A stretch of 64,000 nt of DNA, from assembly GCA_011392765.1 (NCBI GenBank), contig WYCW01000002.1, forward strand, positions 466,917 to 530,916, given 5' to 3'. The notes under the pieces were generated by a model, which saw only the letters and a program-made list of their open reading frames with translations, was not told the origin of the DNA and did not search any database. Both the position numbers and the translations under genes were made by a program. Shown one piece after another: positions 7,862 to 18,906 of the stretch. This DNA comes from Candidatus Thiosymbion ectosymbiont of Catanema sp. Cochon2018. GTDB taxonomy: Bacteria; Pseudomonadota; Gammaproteobacteria; Chromatiales; Chromatiaceae. Within the stretch, counting starts at the first letter, position 1. Each line of letters opens with the position of its first letter.

Positions 7862-10036
7862 ATGAGTAATCTGTTTTCTCGCTTGGTCCGCGTCGAGGTA
7901 CCGGAAGCCGTCGATTGCGACCCGTCCGGCAAAAATTCCCCCTTCGAGGTCACCATCCTGGCCGATGGGCGGATCCCGTTCCCACAGGTCATCCTCTACG
8001 CTCAAGATCGGCAGCATCTGATCAAGGATCGGATGATCGCGGCGTCCGGCACGGACGCGGACGGTCAGGTCACCTACATCGCCTCCGTACCCGCGGGGCT
8101 CGCAGGGCCGGGGGAGATCGACATCCAGGTGGAAGGATGCCGGAAGGCGGATTTGCGGCAAGCCGGTGACGGCGACTGGATCAAGGAATACCTCCGGGTC
8201 CGGGTGCGACCGGACGCGGCGGCGGGCGGGTCGACAGCGGTTGCAAAGGCCAAACCGAAGCCGGTGGTGCCCAGAGCAACGTTGAAACCGGGCACCTTCA
8301 GCACGGAGCCGAAGGTCTATTTCGGTATCCACAAACACATGCACCAGCCTTACTACCAGGCGGCCGACCGTAACTACTGGGACGGCGAGAAAGAGGAGAT
8401 CTTCGGCTCCCGCGGTGGTCCCTACACCGAGTTCATCCCAGCGGCGGTGCGTCAATACATCAACGGTGGGCTACCCCATGCGGGCCTGTCCACGAGCTGG
8501 AGCGGCACCCTCATCGAACAGCTCAATCGCTGTGCCCGCGATGGCCTGTGCGGCGGTCGTTTCGGCAATTGGACCGGAGCGCTGCGCCGTATCGCTACCG
8601 AAAAGACCGGCTTGGGAAACCCGCGGGTCGATTTCACTGCCTTCGGCTTCTTTCACCCGCTCATGGCGCTTACGCCGGCGCGTAATATCGTCGAGCAGAT
8701 CGCCCGCCACCGGGAGATCGTACGCGGATCCTTCGGGGTCGAGACATCGAACGTACTGTTCCCGCCGGAGACGGCTTTTCATGTGCGCATGATCCCGGCC
8801 CTGAACCAGGCCGGTATCCAGGCGGTCATCTACGACTCGATCCACCGCTTCCGCACCTGTAAAGAATATCCCTATGCCGGCATCAACGAAGGGATGCTGC
8901 CCCCTAATCCGGCGGACCAACGCAACCCCCCGGCGAACGATTGGTTGCAACTACACAACATCTGGGCCGGTTCCCGGATCGCCCCCAGCCTCCTGCGACC
9001 CGAATACGTGCGCTATGAAGACCCCGAGGGGGAGATCCACAAGATCATCGCCGTGCCCGCGGAGCGCTACATCGGCAATGAAGATGCCCGCGGCGGATTC
9101 GGCGCCCTCCAGTATCCGGACGTACTGGGACAGGTCTACGATCGAATTGCGGCCACCGGGACCTATGACCCCGAGCATCCGCCTTTCTTCGTACTCCACT
9201 CCGACGGGGACAATCACGGTGGCGGGGCGGAGAGCTACTACAAGCACAATACCGGGGCCCTGGTGGACTGGATCAAGCGTGATCCGCGCTTCGACCTCAT
9301 CGGCATTCAGGACTACCTGACCCTGTTTCCGCCCGACCCCGACCAGACGGTGCACATCGAATCCGGCTCCTGGAGCGGGGCGGACAACGGCGATCCCCAA
9401 TTCATGAAATGGTTCAGCCGCTACCACGAGCCCTACTCACCGGACCTGAACTCATGGGCCGTATTGACCGCGCTGCACAACGCCGTGCACACCCTGGAAG
9501 ATGCGGCGGCCGACCGCGTGAGCCTGGTCGAGGCCTCCCGCCTGATGTTGACGGCGGAGACCAGCTGCTACTGGTACTGGACGGGGCAGACCGAATGGGA
9601 CGCCCAGGTGACCAACGCGGCCAACGCCGCCTACGCACTGGTCAAGGGCGACCTCGACCGACTCGCCTCCACGGGCAAAGACAAAACCGGGCCGACCATC
9701 TTCCCGCCCTGGATCGTTCCGGAGAACCCAGGCGGCAAGAAATGGGGGCAGGGCTGTCTCGAAGACGCACCGCGCCAGGGCGTAGTACACAGCTTCATCC
9801 ACGACGTATCGGGCCTCGGGCGGGTAACACTGGTGCTGCGCACGGCCAAGGGCGAAAAAACCATCGCCATGACCGATCGGGGCCCCTATCCGTCACAGAC
9901 AGGTCCGGAGGTTGCGGCGCGCTTTTTCACCTCCGAGCTGCCGGTAGGTGCCGGCGAGGTGAGCTACTACATCCGGGCCGAAGACAAGAAAGGAAACCGC
10001 TCGCGTAGCTCACTGGAGCGGGTCTATCTGGCATGA
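7862..10036 (+). CDS. Glycoside hydrolase family 57-like protein
   Basis: 724 residues from the ATG at 7862 (an in-frame GTG lies 39 bases upstream, but AGGA is better placed for the ATG). The N-terminal 130 residues form a beta-sandwich-like region, and a lysine/alanine/proline linker follows. The GH57-type domain begins with VYFGIHKHMHQPYY, the H-x-H-Q-P family hallmark, and continues with LFPPETAFHVRMIPAL and HSDGDNHGGG. GH57 enzymes are alpha-glucan-active amylases, branching enzymes or galactosidases; this long form with a C-terminal beta domain is uncharacterised. No signal peptide is seen. The stop overlaps the next gene (ATGA), indicating translational coupling. Confidence 0.82.
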   Translation: MSNLFSRLVRVEVPEAVDCDPSGKNSPFEVTILADGRIPFPQVILYAQDRQHLIKDRMIAASGTDADGQVTYIASVPAGLAGPGEIDIQVEGCRKADLRQAGDGDWIKEYLRVRVRPDAAAGGSTAVAKAKPKPVVPRATLKPGTFSTEPKVYFGIHKHMHQPYYQAADRNYWDGEKEEIFGSRGGPYTEFIPAAVRQYINGGLPHAGLSTSWSGTLIEQLNRCARDGLCGGRFGNWTGALRRIATEKTGLGNPRVDFTAFGFFHPLMALTPARNIVEQIARHREIVRGSFGVETSNVLFPPETAFHVRMIPALNQAGIQAVIYDSIHRFRTCKEYPYAGINEGMLPPNPADQRNPPANDWLQLHNIWAGSRIAPSLLRPEYVRYEDPEGEIHKIIAVPAERYIGNEDARGGFGALQYPDVLGQVYDRIAATGTYDPEHPPFFVLHSDGDNHGGGAESYYKHNTGALVDWIKRDPRFDLIGIQDYLTLFPPDPDQTVHIESGSWSGADNGDPQFMKWFSRYHEPYSPDLNSWAVLTALHNAVHTLEDAAADRVSLVEASRLMLTAETSCYWYWTGQTEWDAQVTNAANAAYALVKGDLDRLASTGKDKTGPTIFPPWIVPENPGGKKWGQGCLEDAPRQGVVHSFIHDVSGLGRVTLVLRTAKGEKTIAMTDRGPYPSQTGPEVAARFFTSELPVGAGEVSYYIRAEDKKGNRSRSSLERVYLA

Positions 10037-10224
10037 ACGGCGGGTCCGCCGAACTCGCCTCACCCTGTGTCGGCGTCTGCAAAATGGACCCGATGACCGA
10101 TCTTTGCCGAGGCTGTCGGCGAACCCTGGACGAAATCGCCGGCTGGACGGCCTTCAGTGCGGCCGAGAAATCGGCCGTGCTGGAACGGCTCGGTACCCGG
10201 CAGGAGAGCCTGAAGGAGAACTGA
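10033..10224 (+). CDS. DUF1289 small cysteine-rich protein
   Basis: 63 residues; the ATG overlaps the upstream stop as ATGA. The DUF1289 pattern is clear: SPCVGVCKMDPMTDLCRGCRRT gives four cysteines in C-x3-C-x8-C-x2-C spacing, followed by W and a helix. The four cysteines suggest metal or Fe-S binding. The function is unknown. The tight coupling to the GH57-like gene is the only local clue. A short fragment of the ATTACGCAG-type palindrome follows (10230-10260). Confidence 0.85.
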   Translation: MNGGSAELASPCVGVCKMDPMTDLCRGCRRTLDEIAGWTAFSAAEKSAVLERLGTRQESLKEN

Positions 10225-10302
10225 TAACGCCGTTTTAATCTGCGTAATCTGCGGATCGAAGTAGTTTTCCCTTGCGGTTCGGACCATCCCACAGCCGGTT
10301 AT

Positions 10303-12882
<2,580 letters not shown>

Positions 12883-12912
12883 GGGTGATCTCTCTTACAG
12901 CAGGATTCTCAC

Positions 12913-13755
12913 TTAAACATGGCGCTCCAGCCAAGCGGTCAAGTCGCTGGTTGCGCGGAAATCCAACAGGGCCTCGGCCAGCGCGGCCAATTCGTCACGA
13001 CCGAGCCGGCGAATCCGTTGGCCCTCGCTTTCCGGGATTTGCCCAACCGCACGTCCAAGCTGGCGCAGAACCAACGCCAGTTCGCCCTCTTCCCGGCCCT
13101 CTTCCCGGCCTTCTTTTCGGCCCTTTTCCCAACCTTCTTCCCGGCCCTTTTTCCAGCCCTCTTCCCGCACGGCGTCCAGGTCCGGGTAGCCGCGTCGTTG
13201 CAGCAGGTTTCGCAGCGCAGTCTCGTGGGCCGCGTCGGGGTCGTACAGGGCCTCCACGGGCACCGGGTTGGCGAGGATCCCGGGGGCTTCCAGCTGCCGG
13301 CCGGGATACGCCAACGAGGGGGAAGCATGCGGCTCGTATACCTCGATCCGGCGCGGTCCGGTCAGGCGCACGACCCACACGTAACGCGTCCCCGCCCCGA
13401 GCAGGGTACGAATCTTTTTTTGCAGGTCCCGCTCGTTTTGACCTAAGTCGGCATACTCCACCGCCAACGGCGGCGCTCCGGACACCCAACCCGGCTCGTC
13501 CGGGACATTACCCACGGCGATATCGGGGGCGCGCAGGTTGTTCTCGTCCGGCGTAAATCCGGGATCGAAGCCGGCCGATTCCACGGCCGGGTCGGTTTTA
13601 AGCGCCACCCCCCCGTTCAGATTTGCCTTGGAATGCCGCCCACCGCTGGGCAGACACTCGATGGGATGGCCGTCGTCGAGCTCGTAAGGATCGCCATCAC
13701 GCAGCTGTTCCGCGCGGAAGGGACCCGTGGTGTGATATTGCTGTTTATTCAACAT
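12913..13755 (-). CDS. Uma2-like PD-(D/E)XK protein with DUF4351-type tail
   Basis: 280 residues. The N-terminal 180 residues resemble Uma2-family restriction-like nucleases: APDIAVGN, PPLAVEYADLGQNERDLQKK and YVWVVRLTGPRRIEVYEP supply the D..E-x-K-like core, although the usual VVEVLSPS strand is modified. A charged tandem segment (REEGWKKGREEGWEKG) follows, then a DUF4351-like helical tail (about 230-280, RLGRDELAALAEALLDF). Such fusions are common in multicellular or symbiotic proteobacteria and cyanobacteria and are often mobile. Function is unproven. The charged repeat is encoded by a pyrimidine-rich tract on the plus strand (about 13085-13170) that could slip during replication. Confidence 0.75.
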   Translation of the reverse strand: MLNKQQYHTTGPFRAEQLRDGDPYELDDGHPIECLPSGGRHSKANLNGGVALKTDPAVESAGFDPGFTPDENNLRAPDIAVGNVPDEPGWVSGAPPLAVEYADLGQNERDLQKKIRTLLGAGTRYVWVVRLTGPRRIEVYEPHASPSLAYPGRQLEAPGILANPVPVEALYDPDAAHETALRNLLQRRGYPDLDAVREEGWKKGREEGWEKGRKEGREEGREEGELALVLRQLGRAVGQIPESEGQRIRRLGRDELAALAEALLDFRATSDLTAWLERHV

Positions 13756-13846
13756 TCGGGCCGAGTTCCTATGGCTTAATATATCCCTGCCTTCAGAGGG
13801 CAGCCAGGTATTTCTCCCTGGTTCTAAAATTCAGTCAGTAAGATCC

Positions 13847-14180
13847 CAATGCCATTAAGTTAGTCGCTGGTTGCTTACCGGTGCGGAAGAGAAAACTACG
13901 AATCACGCGAATCGGCGCGAATCCGGTTCGCGGGGATTTGCGTGATTCGTAGTTTTTCCTCTGGTTTGCCGACTGGCAACGCTTAACTTAATCCTGAATC
14001 CGTGAGATAAAATCTAGGATTGTGGCTAACCTCATGATTCCACTTGATATTCAAGGATTGGCTGCTTCACCTCCTGGGTGAGTCCGAAAGTGAATGAGTT
14101 TTTCCGTTATCCTGTTGTTTTATGAAGGGATTATTCTATGAGCGGCTTATTTATCTCACGGATTCAGGTTAATGGCATTG
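13847..14180. mobile_element. IS4-like-ended MITE with 10-bp target duplication, interrupted by a second MITE
   Basis: Ends CAATGCCATTAAGTTA / TAACTTAATGGCATTG, flanked on both sides by AGTAAGATCC (13837-13846 and 14181-14190), a perfect 10-bp target-site duplication. The heart is a palindrome of AACTACGAATCACGCGAAT and its complement (13894-13959). An uninterrupted relative lies at 56707-56848. The ends resemble IS4-family termini from memory. A different element sits inside at 13993-14168. Confidence 0.85.
13993..14168. mobile_element. Nested 176-bp MITE with 19-bp inverted repeats and TTAAT duplication
   Basis: CCTGAATCCGTGAGATAAA at 13993-14011 is inverted perfectly at 14150-14168. TTAAT is duplicated at 13988-13992 and 14169-14173. 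Removing the element and one TTAAT restores the CTTAACTTAATGGCATTG end seen at 56831-56848, so the insertion event can be read directly. No open frame of note. Confidence 0.9.
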
Positions 14181-14215
14181 AGTAAGATCCTGTTCGCTCA
14201 ATGTCATCAGTAGCC

Positions 14216-14312
14216 TGCGTAGGATGTGGCGAGTGCCAGCCAGGGATGGCGGGCACGAACCGCATCACCAACGATTCGGTTCGGTCATCCCTGGCCTCAC
14301 CACATCCTACGA
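14216..14312. repeat. REP-like palindrome (TAGGATGTGG type)
   Basis: An inverted repeat built from GTAGGATGTGGCGAG and CTCACCACATCCTAC around CAGGGATGG/CCATCCCTG-like inner arms. Related sequence with TAGGATGCGGTGAGCG and CGAACCGCATC occurs at 57190-57270, 60976-61070 and 62350-62440. It lies just downstream of the minus-strand operon ending at 14324. Confidence 0.6.
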
Positions 14313-14323
14313 GCTACCCCTGA

Positions 14324-14779
14324 TTAATCAGGAACCGAGACGACAGGAGGCCGGGCCTGATCCACTTTCAGCCCTATGCCGCGCAATTCGCTATCCTCGG
14401 TCAGGACGCTGACTCTCAAGATACAAGGGTCATCGAATTGCATCGGGGAGAAAGTCACGATGACCTGATGCGACGGGACATACGTTTTTCTTTGTTCTTC
14501 CGTCATACCCTCAGCCAAGTCGGAAATGGCCGCCAACTGATCCTTATCAAAAGCGATCTCCCGCACGGTCTCAGCGTCCTTTAAAACACGCAGATTGAGG
14601 AAACGGAACGGCTCCTTGGCAAGCGTTACGATGTTTACGAACAGGCATAGCTTGGGAAGCGTGATCGGAAACGCGGGAACCAATAATTTTCCCGAATAGA
14701 CGCCGATAAACGAGAGTTTCCCCCCCGTCTCGTGGCGGATATCGTCACAAAAGAGGGTCTCGATGTGGCGTGCAATCAT
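14324..14779 (-). CDS. DUF6941-like conserved hypothetical protein
   Basis: 151 residues. The N-terminal LFCDDIRHETGGKLSFIGVY is the pattern I associate with the DUF6941 family; that assignment is from memory. The protein is mostly beta-strands, without signal peptide or membrane segment. Its ATG overlaps the stop of the upstream HTH antitoxin gene by four bases, making it the third gene of a toxin-antitoxin-hypothetical operon. A role in the module, such as a chaperone or accessory immunity factor, is possible but only inferred from position. Confidence 0.65.
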   Translation of the reverse strand: MIARHIETLFCDDIRHETGGKLSFIGVYSGKLLVPAFPITLPKLCLFVNIVTLAKEPFRFLNLRVLKDAETVREIAFDKDQLAAISDLAEGMTEEQRKTYVPSHQVIVTFSPMQFDDPCILRVSVLTEDSELRGIGLKVDQARPPVVSVPD

Positions 14780-15273
14780 TTCTGTTGTGCCTGCGTGATG
14801 GCTTCCTGATGTCTAAGCGCCTGGTCCAGCGTATTCAGGTCGATTCCCAAGGTCCTGGAGAGCTTACGGCAGGTCTCGATGGTCAGGTTCTCCGTACCCC
14901 GCTCGATACGGGCGACATGGGATTGGCTGGTCCCCAGCTCCGTGGCCAGACGGGCTTGCGACCATCCTTTGCGCAACCGCAGGGTACGCACCGTGTCGCC
15001 ATCCTCGCTGTAGAAGGTATCGGCGACCCACTGCCTGCCTTCCGCCAGGGCGGCACGGCGCTGGTCATCCTGCTCCCACTTGTCCGCCAATTGGCCAATG
15101 GTCGTGTGTTTAGCGGGGACCTGCGGCTGGGGTTCGGTGTAGTCCTCGAAACTAAAGACCCGGCACCGGGTACGGCTGGTCGCCTCGACTACCGTACCGG
15201 GCGGTGCGAAGACTTTTTCAAAGCGCACGGTAGGCGCGGAGGATGCGCTGGCTGATCGGGTGGCCTGCATCAT
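14776..15273 (-). CDS. XRE-family HTH antitoxin/transcriptional regulator
   Basis: 165 residues. The start is placed at the ATG 7 bases after GGGAG, which gives a 56-base overlap with the toxin gene. The HTH lies at about 93-148 (LRLRKGWSQARLATELGTSQ and SHVARIERGTENLTIETC), a classical XRE/HigA-type DNA-binding domain. The N-terminal 90 residues are poorly conserved in composition and probably bind the toxin. Position directly after a RelE-like gene fits the reverse order (toxin first) typical of HigBA-like modules. Confidence 0.82.
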   Translation of the reverse strand: MMQATRSASASSAPTVRFEKVFAPPGTVVEATSRTRCRVFSFEDYTEPQPQVPAKHTTIGQLADKWEQDDQRRAALAEGRQWVADTFYSEDGDTVRTLRLRKGWSQARLATELGTSQSHVARIERGTENLTIETCRKLSRTLGIDLNTLDQALRHQEAITQAQQK

Positions 15274-15610
15274 AGTTGAACTCCCTCGGCGCTACGGCCA
15301 ATACGTGGTAGTGCTGCCTCCTTGGCTCGAAGGCATAGACGACGCGATAGCGAAGACCTTTGTTTTCCAGATCCCATACCTTCAACCGCCACAGATCTCG
15401 CCCCTTGCGCCAGTGTTCCTGCCACTTGCTGACGTGAAAATCTGCCGAACGATGAGCACCATAGTCGTGTTGGGTGAGGCGGTCCAGGAGGTCGAGGTCG
15501 CCTTCCAGTTGCTCCAAAAGGGCCAGGATGCGGCCCGCTGCCTGGGGCTCCTGTTTCCAGAGTGCTTCCAGGTCGGCCTCGGCATCATCATGTACGAACA
15601 GGGCGATCAA
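15218..15610 (-). CDS. RelE/HigB-like toxin
   Basis: 130 residues from a TTG, the only in-frame start near the 5' end. The helical N-terminus (DDAEADLEALWKQEPQAAGR) and the beta-strand core (LWRLKVWDLENKGLRYRVVYAFEP) followed by YHVLAVAPREFNYD fit the RelE/ParE ribosome-dependent interferase fold. It heads a three-gene minus-strand operon with an XRE antitoxin and a DUF6941-like gene. A perfect palindrome touches the start codon (15611-15628), pointing to tight autoregulation. Confidence 0.75.
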   Translation of the reverse strand: MIALFVHDDAEADLEALWKQEPQAAGRILALLEQLEGDLDLLDRLTQHDYGAHRSADFHVSKWQEHWRKGRDLWRLKVWDLENKGLRYRVVYAFEPRRQHYHVLAVAPREFNYDAGHPISQRILRAYRAL

Positions 15611-15628
15611 TATATCTACCTAGATATA
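15611..15628. promoter_or_regulatory. Perfect 8+2+8 operator palindrome of the second TA operon
   Basis: TATATCTA-CC-TAGATATA lies immediately upstream of the TTG start of the minus-strand RelE-like gene. TATATC on the coding strand could serve as a -10 box with TTGGTC 16 bases upstream; TTGACC is another -35 candidate. An operator for the XRE antitoxin is the simplest reading. Confidence 0.6.
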
Positions 15629-15676
15629 AAGTGGTCAACACCAAGACCAAATGCAAGGCCGCCCATCGTTCTCGGC

Positions 15677-16255
15677 TCAGAGTGGCTTGGACAGGGTAAA
15701 GGCACCCCGGATGTCGCCGACGGAAAAGCCCCGCGCCTGGTCTTCCGGATAGGCCTCATCGAGGGCCGTGACGACATCGGGGGCGAGGACCTCACCGTGA
15801 CAGGCCAGGCAGAGCCCGTCGGTGGGGATCGCCTTCATGTATCTGAATCGCTTTTCCCCATCCACCTGCGTTACCTCGGCAAAGTCCATGGTCTTGACGT
15901 CTTCACCGCCCACCCTGCGCTCCTCGAACCTGAGCAAGACCTGCCGCTCCCAGTCGTCCGGCGCATTCGCAGCGGGGTTGCGTAGTTTTAAGCTGGTACG
16001 CCCTACCTCCCAGCCGGTCTTGGCGGAGTAATCCGCGGCGATGGCCGGTGCCCTCTCCTTACAGACCCGAACGGCGTTTGCGGGACCACCTTCGTTCAGT
16101 GCGGCCTGCAGCTTGGTCTTCAAGCCGGAGAAGAATCCCTTGATAATACCCTTTGCCTCCTCCGGACTTGCACCCCCCATGGTCTCGGCGAAACCGGGGG
16201 ACGCCAGGGTAATGCCGGAGGTGATTGCGATCAGAATGGAAAGACCCTTGAGCAT
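15677..16255 (-). CDS. DUF3365 (Tll0287-like) exported haem-binding protein
   Basis: 192 residues from the ATG at 16255; a longer frame upstream lacks a signal peptide at its start, whereas this start gives one (MLKGLSILIAITSGITLASPGFAE). The mature part has a DUF3365 layout: helix-rich N-terminus, WEVGRTSLKLRNPAANAPDDWE, then the covalent c-type haem motif CLACHG near residue 150. Family members are periplasmic haem sensors or stand-alone mono-haem proteins. It is probably periplasmic and involved in redox or ligand sensing. It is divergent to the YkgJ-type gene. Confidence 0.85.
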   Translation of the reverse strand: MLKGLSILIAITSGITLASPGFAETMGGASPEEAKGIIKGFFSGLKTKLQAALNEGGPANAVRVCKERAPAIAADYSAKTGWEVGRTSLKLRNPAANAPDDWERQVLLRFEERRVGGEDVKTMDFAEVTQVDGEKRFRYMKAIPTDGLCLACHGEVLAPDVVTALDEAYPEDQARGFSVGDIRGAFTLSKPL

Positions 16256-16398
16256 TTCTCGACCTGTAAAGATACCGTTGGAAGAATCGAAATGATGCAG
16301 AAGTCGAGTGGATCGGTCCAGTTCTATCTCGCATCCTAAGTACCCCGAAACGTAAATGCTATACTTCAACTTTCAAATTCAGGGAGCTTCTCCGCGGC

Positions 16399-16677
16399 AT
16401 GAAAAACAAGCTTAAGCGGATGACGACATCGCTGCTGCCCGTCGCAAGCAACCGCCGCGGCGAGTGCAACCGCTGCGGCCAGTGTTGCAAACTCCCCTTC
16501 CCGTGCCCGTTTCTGCGTTACGACGAGGAAGGGCTAAGCAGTTGTGCTGTCTACCATTTTCGTCCGCCGAGTTGCCGTAAATACCCCCGCACCGCGGCTG
16601 AGAATTTGACTCCGGCGACATGCAGCTACTATTTCGTTCCCGCCGAAGAGTTGGTTACCGCCGACGGGAATCTGTAA
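16399..16677 (+). CDS. YkgJ-family cysteine-cluster protein
   Basis: 92 residues. The pattern CNRCGQCCKLPFPCPF followed by CAVYHFRPPSCRKYP is the YkgJ/Fe-S cluster-binding signature (C-x2-C-x2-CC ... C ... RP-x2-CR-x-YP). It is predicted to coordinate a zinc ion or an iron-sulphur cluster; the function is unknown. GGGAG lies in the leader but some distance away. The 266 bases after it, up to the ppx gene, show no gene. Confidence 0.8.
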   Translation: MKNKLKRMTTSLLPVASNRRGECNRCGQCCKLPFPCPFLRYDEEGLSSCAVYHFRPPSCRKYPRTAAENLTPATCSYYFVPAEELVTADGNL

Positions 16678-16943
16678 TCCGGCTGTCCGCTGCTCATCCC
16701 GACCCATGCCCCCGCGGTGGGTGTTCCACCGATCACGATATCCAATCTTCCGCTCACCTAGGCCCGACGGTTCGGATGCCCTGCTTCGGGTACCTGAAGA
16801 ACACCCCGGGAAATCGTCACCGGCTACTACACCAAAATATCCTCGCGCAGCAAGTAGTTCCATCGTTTGGAAGGGCACAACAAACGGGGGGATGACGATT
16901 ACTTCTGGTACTATGCCGTAGCCTTCTAAATCGGAACCGGCTT

Positions 16944-18464
16944 ATGGCTTCATGGTCCTCCCCAAGCGTGGAAGCGTCCCCACCAGATACGGTGGCGGCC
17001 GTCGATCTGGGCTCCAACAGCTTCCACCTGATCGTCGCCCGCATCGCCGACGGCGACCTCCAGGTCATCGACCGCCTCAAGGAAATGGTGCGCCTCGGCG
17101 AGGGACTCACGGACGCCAAACAACTGCTGCCCGCGGTGGTCGATCGGGCCTTGGCCTGCCTGGAGCGCTTCGGTCAACGCCTGCGCGGAATGCCACCGGA
17201 CAGCGTCCGTGCCGTAGGCACCAATACCCTACGCCAGCTAGACCCTGCGTCCGGTTTTCTCGAACGGGCGGAGCTGGCACTCGGGCACTCGATCGACGTG
17301 ATCGCCGGACGTGAGGAGGCCCGGCTGATTTATCTAGGCGTGGCCAACGGGCTGGCCGCCGGTGACGAGCGGCGGCTGGTGGTGGATATCGGTGGCGGCA
17401 GCACCGAGCTGATCGTCGGAGAAGGCGTTACTCCACGGCTGCGCGAGAGCCTGCAAATGGGTTGTGTAAGCATGTCGCGGGAGCAATTTCCCGACGGCAA
17501 GCTATCTGCCAAACGCATAGACCAGGCCGAGCTTGCGGGCGCCCTGGAAATCCGCCCGGTGCGTGAGCGGTTTCGCCGTGCCGACTGGAAACAAGCGGTA
17601 GGCAGCTCCGGTACCATCCGGGCGATCGCCAGAGTGGTGGAGACCCAAGGCTGGTCTACGGACGGCATCTCCGCGGATTCCCTGGACCAATTACGGGACG
17701 CTCTGATCGGATTCGGCAAATCCGGCGTCATCGATCTCGATGGCCTGTCCGAACAGCGCAAGCCGGTGTTCGCCGGCGGTGTGGCTGTACTACGCACCCT
17801 GTTCACGACCCTGGGTATCGAGCACATGCAAATCTCGCAGCAGGCCCTGCGCGAGGGGCTTATCTACGAGATGATGGGGCGGATCCGGCATGAAGACGTG
17901 CGCGAACGCACCGTGAGCGTCCTGTGTCAGCGTTTCGATGTAGACGAAGAACACGCCGATCGCATCAAGGCCACTGCCCTTACTCTCTATGGCCAGGTCA
18001 TCCAACCCTGGGGACTCACGGACCCCGACCACCCGAGCATACTCGGCTGGGCGGCCCGCCTGCACGAGGTCGGACTCATGATCGGCCATAGCCAATACCA
18101 AAGGCACGGTGCCTACCTGCTGCGCAATGCGGACCTGTCCGGCTTTACGCGGCAGGAACAGGCCGTCCTGGCGGCACTGGTGCTCGGCCATCGCCGTAAA
18201 TTCCCGAGCCAGGAATTTCTTGCCCTGCCCAGGCCGGTGCACGACAGCTCACGCCACTTGTGCGCCATCCTCCGCCTGGCGGTACTGCTGCACCGCGGAC
18301 GCTCCCCAACCACCAAGCCGTGTCCTATGCTCAATCCGGACGGCGAACGGCTCAGGCTTACCTTTCCCGACGGTTGGCTATCCCATCACCCTCAAACCCG
18401 TCTGGAATTGGAGCAGGAGGCAGAACGCTTAGCACCGGCAGGGATCAGGCTGGAGTATGGATGA
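16944..18464 (+). CDS. ppx: Exopolyphosphatase (Ppx/GppA family)
   Basis: 506 residues. The N-terminal phosphate-binding loop VAAVDLGSNSFHLIVARI and the second loop VVDIGGGSTELIVGEG (about 148) are both intact. The C-terminal half has an HD-like helical domain (about 310-500, LGWAARLHEVGLMIGHSQYQ) as in full-length Ppx. The enzyme releases orthophosphate from polyphosphate; the length fits Ppx better than the shorter GppA-like forms. It stands alone here, without ppk. The 226 bases after the stop show nothing recognisable before the repeat at 18691. Confidence 0.92.
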   Translation: MASWSSPSVEASPPDTVAAVDLGSNSFHLIVARIADGDLQVIDRLKEMVRLGEGLTDAKQLLPAVVDRALACLERFGQRLRGMPPDSVRAVGTNTLRQLDPASGFLERAELALGHSIDVIAGREEARLIYLGVANGLAAGDERRLVVDIGGGSTELIVGEGVTPRLRESLQMGCVSMSREQFPDGKLSAKRIDQAELAGALEIRPVRERFRRADWKQAVGSSGTIRAIARVVETQGWSTDGISADSLDQLRDALIGFGKSGVIDLDGLSEQRKPVFAGGVAVLRTLFTTLGIEHMQISQQALREGLIYEMMGRIRHEDVRERTVSVLCQRFDVDEEHADRIKATALTLYGQVIQPWGLTDPDHPSILGWAARLHEVGLMIGHSQYQRHGAYLLRNADLSGFTRQEQAVLAALVLGHRRKFPSQEFLALPRPVHDSSRHLCAILRLAVLLHRGRSPTTKPCPMLNPDGERLRLTFPDGWLSHHPQTRLELEQEAERLAPAGIRLEYG

Positions 18465-18690
18465 CCGTTCGAGCTGTATCAGGATGCAACGAATAGTGAG
18501 CGCAGTGAACCCCGTTATCGTCTTCTACGGGGCTATGCCTCGGGGGATGGTGATGGGGCCGAACCGGACGCCGTGGCGGCTTACATCGGCCGTCGCCGGT
18601 TCGTCGTCGCGGTAAGATTCGACTAGGGCGCTGGTCCTGAACAAAAGCTCTTGGTCTGGGTGATCCATCGCAACACCTCTCACTCGCTCC

Positions 18691-18906
18691 CTAGGATTCC
18701 TTGAGGGACCTGCATCTTTACCAATGAGTCAAGTTTGTGCGCTGCACAAAAATAGTTCTGCCTCTTGTTGGGCAGGAATCGCAAATCCTTTGAACCACGG
18801 ATAGACACAGATAAACACGGATTGTGATCCGTGTTTATCTGTGTCTATCCGTGGTTCTTCGGTGCGGTTGGTCACGCCTCGTCGGTCTGAGGCGAAGCCT
18901 CGTTAG
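18691..18906. repeat. YTAG-bounded modular repeat (copy B, 'ACCACGGATAGACAC' heart)
   Basis: Same shell as at 5738: it starts CTAGGATTCCTTGAGGGACC and ends GAGGCGAAGCCTCGTTAG. The heart is instead a palindrome of GAACCACGGATAGACAC and AACACGGAT with complements (about 18790-18860). Its terminal TTAG contains the stop codon of the adjoining minus-strand toxin gene. Confidence 0.88.

Noticed and set aside
12885..13556. Plus-strand frame opposite the Uma2-like gene
   Set aside because: Proline/arginine/glycine-rich antisense product; the minus-strand Uma2-like protein explains the region.
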